Shown here: in pieces, positions 11,185-21,800 of the stretch
How positions within the stretch are numbered: position 1 is the stretch's first letter
Layout of the letters: each line of letters begins with the position of its first letter
Source: Amphiura filiformis
Lineage: Eukaryota; Echinodermata; Ophiuroidea; Amphilepidida; Amphiuridae
Assembly (NCBI RefSeq): GCF_039555335.1
Contig: NC_092647.1
Location: forward strand, 6,710,608-6,774,607
Length of the DNA stretch: 64,000 bases
Direction of reading: 5' to 3'
Program-made: the position numbers and the translations under genes
The notes under the pieces: generated by a model
Told to the model about the DNA's origin: nothing
The model's input: only the letters and a program-made list of their open reading frames with translations
The model's database searches: none

Positions 11185-11345
11185 ACCAGAGGGTATGTAA
11201 TTTAATTGGAGCAGCCAAAGCAGAGGGGTGTGTAATTTAATCAGAACAGCCAATCCAGGTGTATGCTTGTCAATAAGCAGGATGTAATTTAACTGGAACA
11301 GCCAAACCCCTGAGGGGTATCATTCCAGTTCGATTACATACCCGT
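11185..11345. repeat. Repeat with GTTCCAGTTAAATTACAT arms
   Basis: Contains four related, inverted or direct, versions of a GYTGTTCCAGTTAAATTACA motif. Relatives lie at 12772-12815 and 14747-14855, so one large element may have been split by later insertions. Confidence 0.5.
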
Positions 11346-11448
11346 TTCAGCCACACCACTCCACGCCATACATAAATTCTCCCAGTCACATTTCCCCAAT
11401 ATGAAATTTTTAAAAAGTAAAATTTTAATTTTAATTCTTTTAAAGTTT

Positions 11449-11541
11449 GGCAGAGGCGGGTTCGAACTCACGGCTCACCGCTTTGGCTAGTATCACGTAT
11501 ACCATACGTCCAGCGCCTTAGACCGCTCGACCACGAAGAAC
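11449..11541 (-). pseudogene. tRNA-Leu-like sequence (pseudogene or SINE head)
   Basis: On the minus strand, GTGGTCGAGCGGTCTAAGGC followed by GCTGG matches the D-arm region of class II tRNA-Leu, and a TTCGAAC T-loop follows, ending TCTGCCA. The T stem and the acceptor stem do not pair, and the anticodon loop region is too long (about 19 nt between GCTGG and CTAGC). An A/T-rich tail follows, as in a SINE. Confidence 0.55.
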
Positions 11542-12305
11542 TTGATAGTGTCATCGTGAACATTTATACATATAATATTAATAAATCGCAACTTCATTAC
11601 TGCATCATATTTTGGAATTTTATCTGCTTAAAACATAAATGTGTATTATAATAAAGCTACCATTATTTATATTGTTGAATTCTCAAGCGCATAGAGACAA
11701 TTAATACGAGGGTCCTATGAATAGGCCTACATACACAATACATAAAATCGATTTTGATATCGGCCATGTGCTCTGCTGTGCATGTGGTTTCCCAGTGGCG
11801 GAAGCTGTATTACTGAAGTGCATCCGAACTCCATTTTGAAGCAAATGATTTTGACAAGGCATTGGATTGTTCCAGTTTGCATCCTAAATCCACATTAGAC
11901 CCCTAATTTTATTTACAAAATCAAAAGATTAGATTATCATAACAACAAAACGGTAATCTTTTGTCGGGTCTAATGTGAAAATTACATTAAAAAAATACAG
12001 TTTTTACAGAATTAATTTTCACTTAATTCCAAAAAAAAAAATGGCGTAAATAAGATTGAAATAAATTCTCTACCTTCTATACTAGATCAATTGTGACGCA
12101 AGTTGTTATCAAAATTGTTGTGATAGATGTACAGTTAATATTCATATATTCCATTACCTATCTGATGGTACAGTTTTTACACAGAAAATATTTATTTGAA
12201 AAACCTGCCACTCGGCTTTTTCCGGAAAGGTCACAGGGTCGCCGTGACCTGTGCAATAATTACAATTAAAATTTTTCTTATTCTAACAGCAAGCGTTTCT
12301 AGAAT

Positions 12306-12734
12306 ATATGTGACGTGTCATGTCAAAAGGAGACACTTTTGGGCAGGATCGTAACTGGAGAAATAGCCAAAAATCTGCCCGGGGTGATTTTTTCACAATT
12401 TGGGTTTGTTGCGAATTTGTGATGTTATTAATGTTAAAAATATTGTCTGATAGTTTCAGACCAAAATATAACTGGCATCTTGTATTTTTTGATTCATTTT
12501 TCAAGGTAATTCATACTCTCAACATTGTCAATGATATTTTTGAAAGCCGATATCTCAATTTCCAATTTTATAATACCATAACTTACGAACTCAATATCTT
12601 CGCTTAGGAATGTCCGATTTCATTGGGGAAAATGGCGTTGTGGAGCAAAATATCTCTATATTTAGGATATGTAAAAACCTTAAAATTGATAACGTGCCCA
12701 AAAGTGTCTCCTTTTGACATGACACGTCACATAT
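12306..12734. mobile_element. 429-bp fold-back element
   Basis: Terminal inverted repeats of about 40 bp (ATATGTGACGTGTCATGTCA, then AAAGGAGACACTTTTGGGCA on the left, mirrored at 12695-12734) enclose about 350 bp with no credible coding sequence. Confidence 0.85.
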
Positions 12735-12884
12735 TATGGCGAAATGTGGTGTACGTTTCAGCTAAATTATGACCATCTGGGTTGGCTGTTCCAGTTAAAT
12801 TACATGCCACCTTTAATATAGCATACTAGGCGGTTACCCGTATTTGGCGGTTCTCGGCTGTCGCGGTTACCTGGCTGATGGTGA

Positions 12885-13795
12885 CTGATGCCCATAGGAC
12901 AGTTTTTACTAATTTGACCTCAGATGACCCCTTGTGACCTTGAAATGACCTTCCAAAATTTGGCTCTAAATGTTGACCCACCACGTTTCATGCCCATACG
13001 ACAGTTTTTAGTAATTTGACATTGGATGACCCCAAAATGACCGTCCAAAAATTTGACTCTAAATAAAAGTTGACTGTACCCATCAAGTTTCATGACCATA
13101 CAACAGTTTTTACTAATTTGACCTCAGATGACCCAAAAATGGTCGTCCAAAAATTTGACTCTAAAAGTTGATTGTACCCACGAAGTTTCATGCCCATACG
13201 ACAGTTTTTACTAATTTGACCTCAGATGACCCCTAAATGACCTCGGGTGATCTTGGCCCACCAACCGAAACAAACTTGTTCTGTCTGAGGCCCAGATGCA
13301 CCCACCCACCAAGTTTGAGGAACGTGCGATCCCTAGTCTCCGAGAAAATAGGCGGAAAACAGTTTTTACTAATTTGACCTCAGATGACCCCTGGGTGACC
13401 TTGACCCACTAACCAATACAAACTTGTTCCGTCTTAGGTCAAGATGCACCTACCCACCAAGTTGCATGCCCATATGACAGTTTTTACTAATTTGACCCTT
13501 AGATGACCTCTGGTGACCTTGACCCACTAACCAATACAAACTGGTTCTGTCCCGGGTCAAGACTCTCCCGCCCGCCAAATTTCAGGTACGTGCGACCCCC
13601 GTCCTGCGTGTAAAACAGTTTTTACTAATTTGACCCCTGGATGACCTTGACCCACTAACCAATACAAACTTGTTCTGTGTGGGGTCAAGCTGCGCCCACC
13701 CACCAAGTTTGAGGAACGTGTGACCCCTAGTCTCCGAGAAAATAGGCGGACAGACAGACAGAGTCACAGACAGACAGACAGACTACCAGTATTAT
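12885..13795 (+). repeat. Degenerate tandem repeat ending in GACA tract
   Basis: The phrase CAGTTTTTACTAATTTGACC recurs seven times (about 12902, 13003, 13094, 13202, 13359, 13476, 13615), each followed by a GATGACC stretch and in later units by GACCTTGACCCACTAACCAA. It closes with (GACA)n and TATTATTATATAGAT, resembling the 3' tail of a retroposed repeat. Confidence 0.7.
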
Positions 13796-13798
13796 TAT

Positions 13799-14725
13799 AT
13801 AGATGTGACCATCCACATCGAAACGCTCGTAAAGTCGGCCCCTGGTCAATTTTGTTTTCTTCCGTGTTTAGAAAATATATATCATAAGCTTTACAATGAT
13901 ATATCATTTGACTTCAAACGATATCCAGAAGAGGAGTTATGGCTTGTTAAACTGCTCCTTCAGTAAAAAGGTACATTATTTTGGTGCTTCAATATCTCTT
14001 TTCTATATTGCTGATATTAAGGTTATTAATTATTTTTAAACTGTTGTGAATTGGTAGTTCACCGCATCTTACGAATGGTAGTGAGCTTTGGCAAAAACTG
14101 CATTGCTCAATTCATAGCAAGCGTGTAGAAGAATTAAAATATCAGATATACTTTTATAGGTGCTGCGGTTCTTGAGTTACGTTGTAAAGAGGGCTGAAAC
14201 AACAACACTTTTGTAAAACGTACATAACTCATCAACTACAATAAATTAAGCAAGTTTGCAAAGTATACGACTTGTAGAATGAACTTTTGCAAAACATCAA
14301 GGTGTTAATTTTCAATAATATATTGATCTAGATAATGCCAATAGATTTTTAGGTTGCTTCGACCAACAATACCTCGTCTACCCTTAAATATCAAATGGTC
14401 ATAATTGGCGGTCACTTCAAATCATCCCCAAGTCAACGAGGTTCAGGAATGTCCTCTCCCCGGGGTCCTCTCATTGTTAATTAAGCCACCACTTGAACAG
14501 GATTTAGCCAAAGCAAACAAAGACTAAAGCTATTTACTGTAAGTATAAGCTTATTATCCTCTTCAACAATAGGATTAAAGATTGGTATTTGACTGGACTG
14601 AAATGAGAAACTTGTAGGACAATTATTAGGTACATTTTGAATACAAGCTTTATGCACATTTTGGACTGTAACTCGAAATACAATTTGCCGACTTTACGAG
14701 CGGTTTGAGATGGATGGCCACATAT
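13799..14725. mobile_element. 0.93-kb element with terminal inverted repeats
   Basis: The left end (GTGACCATCCACATCG, then AAACGCTCGTAAAGTCGGC) is mirrored at 14687-14725. The interior has no recognisable protein. Confidence 0.78.
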
Positions 14726-14746
14726 TGACAAACATACCCACTCTTC

Positions 14747-14860
14747 AGTACTGTTCCAGTTGAATTACATAGCCATCTGGTTGGCTGTTCCAAGTTACAC
14801 ACCCCTCTGGATTAGTTGTTCCAGTTAAATTACATTACCAACTGGTTTGGCTATACATAC
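14747..14860. repeat. Copy of the GTTCCAGTTAAATTACAT repeat
   Basis: Three versions of the motif GYTGTTCCARTTRAATTACA occur here, related to 11185-11345. Confidence 0.5.
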
Positions 14861-15196
14861 TGCCTGTATAACAAATCGACTCGGACCAAAGCAATCGGTT
14901 TCATTTATCTTTAATAAAACTATGTATCAAAACATGGAACAGGAATGATTTAACATAATTATCAATACTTAGACTATCTATGTATAAATATACCTTTTGT
15001 TAATAATACTTTCATCATTTTTGTATTCAACACATTTTTGGTCACTTGTTCTGAATGACCTGAATAAGGCCAAGTACCAGTATCATTAGAGATCAAGTAA
15101 AGTGTTGTGTGCAAAATTTGCACCTGGTTATCCCAGGAATTGAACTCTGGCCTCTTGTAATTGTATTTTATGGTTTGGGACCAAGATTATCAACCT

Positions 15197-15394
15197 ATAG
15201 AGGCCGTCAGCCTTTCGCCATCTTGTGGGTACAAATGCTCCGTGTGTTCATGCGTCGGACACTACGCGCAGGGCGCAGCTTGCCACGCGCAGCTGCTAGC
15301 TGTTATCACGCATCATCACGCATGGAGATCGAACGACCATCGCAGCGTGTACCCACAAGATGGCGGCATATGACGTCACGCTGACGGCCTCTAT
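15197..15394. mobile_element. 198-bp palindromic MITE
   Basis: The ends ATAGAGGCCGTCAGC and GCTGACGGCCTCTAT are perfect complements, with inner arms GCCATCTTGTGGGTACA and their complement. It is GC-richer than its surroundings. Apparent ORFs here are shadows of the palindrome. Confidence 0.88.
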
Positions 15395-15860
15395 TGGAGC
15401 CATTGAACATTTCAGGCAAACTAGGCCAATGCTATGATTGTAACCATTAATGACCTTAAGGTAACCCACACCAGAGAGCCTGCCCGCCTTAGAATAGCAA
15501 CTGATTATACAAGATCTTGAAAGTTGTAACACACAATATTTGGGTTATTTTAAGGGATACACAAGCCTTTTTGTCCAATTGTGCCTCACTCCTCATTGCA
15601 GTTGCATTTGAGCTGGATTTTAGTGTGGGACTTGTATCTAAAAACTAGATGACCTGTTCTGTTTTTGTTGTTGGTTTTTGCTTATTGATTTTGGGAACTC
15701 CCCATTATAGAATTGTGGGGAGACCAATAAATATTGGGCATAAATCATCCAGTATTGTACATCTGCTCCCACTAAAAACATGCTTTTGTGCAATTATCTG
15801 GAGTGTACAAACATATACTATTTTGTCCACCATAACAAACATGGCATATTGGGCTGCCCA

Positions 15861-15989
15861 GCCACCCCCTATGGAGGATCTCCCACACAGAGGGTATAGA
15901 TTTCGAATGGATTCACCCTTTCAGGTAACCTCATTAATTGAAACTCTTGTCTTCCACAGGGGGTGTATAGATTTCAAATGGAATAGCTC
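15861..15989. mobile_element. MITE family A, internally truncated copy
   Basis: Right arm GGGGGTGTATAGATTTCAAA, then TGGAATAGC is present and the left arm begins inside the element at CACCCCCTATGGAGGA. Family A is a fold-back element of about 190 bp with GGCTATTCCAGTTGAAATCC ends. Confidence 0.8.
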
Positions 15990-16162
15990 ATTACATCTCT
16001 TTGGTCTGCATAGAAATTTCAATCATGTTTAATTAATACAGATTTACAACCTCTTAATCACTACATATCTAACATCCTTTTATAAAATGTTAAAAACAGG
16101 CACTGCCTGATTTTGATTCGTTGAAATCATCTTTAAATTAAGTTAGCCAATCAAGACAAATA

Positions 16163-16342
16163 GGCTATTCCAGTTGAAACCCATACACCCCTGCCTTATG
16201 GAAGACATGGTCTTATTCTCCCACAAAGGGAGTGTTGATTTCAAATGGAGTCACCATTCAGGTAATCGCATTTGATATTCACACTCCCTGACTGGAAGTT
16301 TTGTCTTCTATACAGGGTGTATGGATTTCAACTGGAACAGCC
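16163..16342. mobile_element. MITE family A, full copy
   Basis: Starts GGCTATTCCAGTTGAAACCC and ends GGATTTCAACTGGAACAGCC. The two halves are inverted and meet near TTCAGGTAAT. Downstream of TIMELESS. Confidence 0.9.
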
Positions 16343-16964
16343 CAATTATCTTTTTGTTGCAGATAGATGCTCTTCTCTATGCACTCAATTATGTTTTCAG
16401 GAGTGAATTTCAAGAAAGCCATGAAAGTAACTTTGCCAAGATATGTTGCATTCGATAACATAACATATACTTTACTTTTATTGTGTAATAATATGTATAA
16501 ACCTTTTTATATGACTATTTATTGAATACTTTACTTGTTAGAAACATCCGTATAATAATAATGCATTCATTGACTATGTCATAGTCTTAACAATTGGCCT
16601 GCCAGCATTTCAATTTACTCAAAATAATATTGCTTATTTTATGATCATATAAGTCTATTCTGGCTTTTAGGTCAGCAATGATTACTCCAGTTGCACTACA
16701 AAAATATATCCAACAGAACAAAGCACATAATGAAAAGAATACATTACTTGACCAGAAACAATGTTCTCATCTGTTTTGTTTCTAATGCAAATCCATATGT
16801 GATGTGATCAAGCAAAATCAGTCGGAACTCGGAAATACTAATTTCCAGATATAGACAAACAAAGGAAATTGTTTTTTGTTATATGAGTGGATATTCATAC
16901 GTAGTGGTAGATAAAATAATAGAAGAGTTTAACTTCAACACTACACTATTTTTTCACTTTTTCA

Positions 16965-17120
16965 CTAGCGTCTTCAGCAGATGGTGATGCTATCTTGTCT
17001 GCAATTGGGATATCCCTCACTGATGACGACATCCTGTCAATCATATCACGTCATCAGTGAGGAATATCCCGATTGTAGACAAGTTATCATTACAGCATCA
17101 CCATCTGCTGAAGACGCTAG
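16965..17120. mobile_element. 156-bp perfect-type palindromic element
   Basis: CTAGCGTCTTCAGCAGATGG at the left is mirrored at the right end, and further arms (TGATGCT, GGGATATCCCTCACTGATGA) also pair, so nearly the whole length can fold into one hairpin. Confidence 0.85.
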
Positions 17121-17440
17121 TCAAACTAGTGAAAACGATCCAGGTGAGCGAAAAAATTGTTGTCTACTGTTTTGGAAACACTTCAACTGTTTATATCTTT
17201 GGAACTAAATGTTCGATTTCAATGGGGTTTTCTGCAAAATGTACCTTTCAAACGCTTTAGACAATCATGTAGAAAATGGAAAATTTAATATACCTGACTT
17301 TGATTTTGTTTGATAGCACCACATATAGTGAAAGATGGACTTCCTCGATGTACTTGAGATATCATCCAACACGTAGTCAGGACAAGCTTCAAAATTCTGT
17401 ATCAATAGCATTATTAGTTACCCCCTATTTGTTCACAAAA

Positions 17441-17529
17441 TACAGGAAAACGTCTATAGCCTGGTGCCGTATTCCATGAAGTCAAAGCCTGAACGGAATA
17501 CGGCACCAGACTGTAGACATTTTCCTGTA
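17441..17529. other. 89-nt near-perfect hairpin (pre-miRNA-like or tiny MITE)
   Basis: Arms TACAGGAAAACGTCTATAGC plus CTGGTGCCGTATTCC pair with their complements across a loop of about 20 nt. It lies about 350 bp beyond the TIMELESS stop codon. The size suits a miRNA precursor, but short palindromic transposon remnants look the same. Confidence 0.55.
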
Positions 17530-17874
17530 TTTCCCTGTACTTTGGTGAACACAACTCAACATCTTCCAACTTCTTCATAAACTTTGGTTTGTGAAGGAAT
17601 TGGTTTGATAATCTTACTAAACATTGGGACTTCTTTACTTCAAAACTGTGCTGCCATGCCACGTGTGATGTATCTTTGGATATATCACTTGTTATGTTAC
17701 ACTTACCTGCGCATAGTAGGATTATGCAGGTAATACAGAAAATATTATCCGCCTGCTTATATCATAAATATTAGTAAGGAATATGCAGGTAATACAGATT
17801 TTTAGTGGTGTTTGACCAATGAGATTACAGAATTCTTATCAATTAAAGGATAAGATTTTTTACATGTGTTTGCT

Positions 17875-18848
17875 TCAATCATCATCACTGTCCGATTGCA
17901 AAATATGACGTTTGGCTACCTTCCTCAAAGGCAAATCGTCATCTGAATCGGATTCACTCTGGTCCTGAGACGGATTATCCACTGTCATCTGAACATCATC
18001 ATCACCTCCTGCGCTTGGTTTTGTTGACTGCTTTGTATTCAAAGGAGTATCATCATCAGAGTCGGAATCTAAAGCTAGTTTGGAAGAAGAACTAGGCTTT
18101 GATGAAGTGTTTAGAGGAGTATCATCATCGGAGTCAGAATCTAAAACAAGTCTTAGACTTGAAGTAGAACTTGCCTTTGTTGATGCCTTTGATGTGTCCA
18201 TAGGAGCATCATCTTCAGACTCAGAATCTAAACTTTCTAAAGCAAGTCTTGAAGTAGGGTTTTTGGTGGTGCTAGTTTTAGTGGGAGATTTAGCAGTAAG
18301 TGGAAGATCATCATCGGAGTCCGAATCTGAGTCAAGCCTGGACGTTGACTTTTTGGAAGAGCTAGATTTGGAAGACCTACTGGCTTTGGTGGAAGATTTG
18401 GCAGTAAGTTGAAGATCATCATCGGAGTCCTAATCCGAGTCAAGCCTGGACGTTGACAGTTTGGAAGAGCTAGATTTGGAAGACCTACTGGCTTTGGTGG
18501 AAGATTTGGCAGTAAGTGAAAGATCATCATCGGAGTCCAAATCCGAGTCAAGCCTTGATGCTGACTTTTTGGAAGAGCTAGATTTAGATGACTTATTGGA
18601 GGAAGGAAGATCATCATTATCGGAATCCGAGTCTAGGGAGGAAGCTCTTTTACTCTTCTTTGCTGGTTTATTTTCTTTATCCGAATCAGAATCGGAGTGT
18701 GGTTTAGATGCAGTTTTCTTCATGCTTAGTGGCATATCATCATCTGAGTCTGAATCACTTTGAAGAGATGACCGTTTTGAAGTAGAATTGGTTGAGCTTT
18801 GAAGACTGCCATTTTGTGAGGGTTGACTCTTGGCTGATGCTTGTGAAT
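17875..18848 (-). CDS. TIMELESS: TIMELESS terminal coding exon 30 (contains in-frame TAG)
   Basis: Residues 1312-1635 plus TGA at 17875-17877. Low-complexity tail rich in Ser, Lys and SDSDDD blocks, ending [10 protein letters not shown]; the human protein also ends in an acidic run. Acceptor ACCACAG at 18849. A TAG at 18430-18432 (codon 1451) replaces the Ser codon TCG seen at the same place in the neighbouring repeat unit. The frame continues open for 184 residues after it. Confidence 0.85.
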
Positions 18849-21800
18849 CTGTGGTAAATATATAAATAAATCTTTTGTTAATGAATTGTTATGGCCAAGA
18901 GTACCATACAAAATTTACTGACGCTTTCAGGTGTTTCAAAATCAGGCACAAGCTTTTCATAATGCATACTGTGAAAAACATTAGAAAAAATATGTGACCA
19001 CAAAATTAGTGTTAAGTCACAAGTTGGTAGTTTTGAGACATCCTGACTACTGAGTCGATGTTCTTTGTCTCACAAGCAAATGAACAGCCAATAATATGTC
19101 TGAATGTCCTTTGTGAATGGGCCATGCACAAAGGACATACTACTGGCTTGTACAGGTGCGCAGCAAAGAACATCAACTCAGCAGCCAGGATGACTCGAAA
19201 CTACCAACTTGCGCCTTGATGCTAATTTCATGGTAGCAGGTCATATAGGCCTATATTATAGAAACATGATTTCATGGTAGCAGGTCATATAGGCCTATAT
19301 TATAGAAACATGATTTTAGTAAAATGGACCTGTAATGAAGTTAACAGCTCCTTTACTGTACTCATTCTCCAAACAGATACATGTACCGTACTGTTTGTAA
19401 TCAGGGATGCCAATTTTTCACAAGGTCATATCTTAAAATCCTCTCCATAAAATGAACAAAAATTGCACACAGGATTACTTCAATACTCTACTCTAAACAC
19501 ATGTCAGTAACCAAGCAGTTGTCCAACTGACACAACAGCAAAATGCACTGACATGGAACACCTTTCTGGACCAAAATTCACATCCCAACAGATTTCCGTT
19601 GTTGGGTTCCAATTATTCGCCTGTGAATGTGGTCCCGGAAACTGTTCCGTGTCAGTGCATTTTACTGTTGTGTCAGTTGGACAACTGCTTGGTTACTGAC
19701 ATGTGTTTAGAGTAGAGTATTGAAGTTATCCTGTGTGTAATTTTTGTTCATGTACAGGCAAATAATTGGAACCCAACAAAAGAAATCTGTTGGGATGTGA
19801 ATTTTGATCCAGGAAGGTGTTCCATGTCAGTGCATTTTGCTGTTGTGTCAGTTGGACAACTGCTTGGTTACTGACATGTGTTTAGAGTAGAGTATTGAAG
19901 TAATCCTGTGTGCAATTTTATTCATTTTTATGGAGAGGATATTAACATATGACCTTGTGAAAAATTATACGTTTCTTTTTGAGGCCAGTTTAGTATTATG
20001 GCGACGCCCATGGAAAATATCATTTTTGTGGTAAATACATCAAAATTACACCCGAAAGTGCATCATCAAGCAAGAATCTGGTGAAATTCTACCATAATTA
20101 GGCAATGGAATGGATGGAACTGTGAGTCATAATAGGTTTTGTCCATGCAATTTAGCAATCGTCACAGACAAGACTGACATATGACTGACAAGTTTTAAGC
20201 TTACTCACACAATATAAATTTAGCATGGAAATGTATGCATTTTTGTCAATTTTACACAGAAAATTTGGAGGGGGCGTTTAGAGGGGGCAGGTTTATTACA
20301 AACAATACAGTATATACATTTATAATACAAAAAAGGCCACAAATTTAAAAAAAGTTACCAGTAAGACCAGTGATTTAATTCTCGTAAAATTGTAATGTTA
20401 CAGTAAAATTTCATTTGAATGAACATAGCAGGATGAACAGTAGTGGAAATACCAGCCAATTAGGAGTGAGATGGATTCATTTCCATGTCACGCAGTGTAT
20501 GCGAGCATTCGTCATGTTGTGTTCAGTCAAATGAAATTCTTACTGTGTAAGCAGATCAACTCTGTCAGAATCTCCTGATTATTGCTACATTTGCTTGCAA
20601 GAATTGGTATAGATTGCCAAGAGACAAAACTGAAAACTGTCAGGACTTACCCGGTTGTTTACTGATGTCCATAGTCTCTGCATCATCACTATCCTCGTCG
20701 CTAGACATGAGGCGACTACGTTTCTGTGGCTGCTTCTTGGCTTTTTCTCTGGTCTTTTTTACCAGCGTTCTCATTGAAAATTCATCACTACAAGAAACAA
20801 AAGATGCAACAAGGCATTATGAAACATCAGACTGAAATTTATTGTTGTATGAAACAAAATGTCCAATATGTAGGTGTGTGAAATTTCTGTGTTTTAATCT
20901 GCCGCCAAGTCAAGATTTTTGCATCAATGTTTTTTAAATTGCTGTTTGTCCATCCCCATCTGGTTGACTGGTGCTCCTCACTAAAAGGAAAATACAATCA
21001 CAAAACTACAAAAAGGTACAAAAATGTTCAAATCATGCAAAACTGTATGCTTGCTACATTTGCATCAATTAGGTGGCCATTATTTTACCTGTGCAAAGGA
21101 GGGGGGGGGGCAGGTACAATGTGTATAGCAACAGCGGATGCTACATTTGGAATACCATTTGGAGAAATGCATCTCCTAAGGAATATGAACTATTGTATAA
21201 CCAATCATCTTTATCGCATGCATTGGGAAAATCCTTCAAAATCTCTAGTTAGTGACTACTTACATTTATGTGATGTTGTGCATATTCAATAGTATCTAGT
21301 ACTCAACTTACTCTTCACTACTGGATGAACTCTGCAGCGCTCTCTTGATTCGACGCCCCTGTGACCTCTGAGCTTTCTGTGATGACCCACCATCAGCATC
21401 TTCACCCGAGGCAGCTCCACCATCATGCATCTGTGTCTCATCTTCACTGTCATCATCTGGGACTCTGAAGTCATCTCCAGATGAAGCCTCTCCTTCTTGA
21501 ATGCGTTTTAGCGCCTCCTCCTTCTGCATCCTTGCCGGTCTCCTCTTTTTCCGTCCCTTTGTCTTATCCGCACCCTCATCTTTGTCCTTCTTCCGCTTTA
21601 GCAGACATTTCTTTCAACTTAGATACCTTGGATTCTCCATCTTCTTCTTCTCTCTCTCAGCAGCCACTTCAAGTTTTTGTTCTTTGGTTTGTTCGATAGA
21701 GTCTGCGGCAGATCGTAATTCTTGTGGGTCAAGGGTACCGGGAATGCGCCAGAACATCTCCTGTGAGTACAATTTGCAATGTTAGCATTAGCAGTTTTAA

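Larger units (their letters stand above)
9991..17874. other. Convergent intergenic region between CCT5 and TIMELESS
   Basis: No gene was recognised. Apparent ORFs here are short and match nothing I know. The region is filled by fold-back elements, a degenerate tandem repeat and a tRNA relic, listed separately. The first 940 bases and 14860-15190 show nothing further. AATAAA on the minus strand at about 16520 and 16473 could serve a very long TIMELESS 3' UTR. Confidence 0.6.

Noticed and set aside
11449-11541. Functional tRNA-Leu with intron
   Set aside because: The T and acceptor stems do not pair, so it was called a relic.
15109-15532. Three overlapping ORFs of 70-91 codons
   Set aside because: They arise from the GC-richer palindromic MITE at 15197-15394.
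18080-18763. Plus-strand ORFs rich in SSSESES
   Set aside because: Antisense shadows of the TIMELESS Ser/Asp-rich exon 30.
20927-21292. 121-codon plus-strand ORF in a TIMELESS intron
   Set aside because: Composition and a poly-G tract argue against coding; it is antisense to the intron with no homology I recognise.
21584-21625. A 31-base GT-AG micro-intron removing the TGA in exon 28
   Set aside because: Too short for spliceosomal removal and it would not leave the frame consistent with both neighbours.
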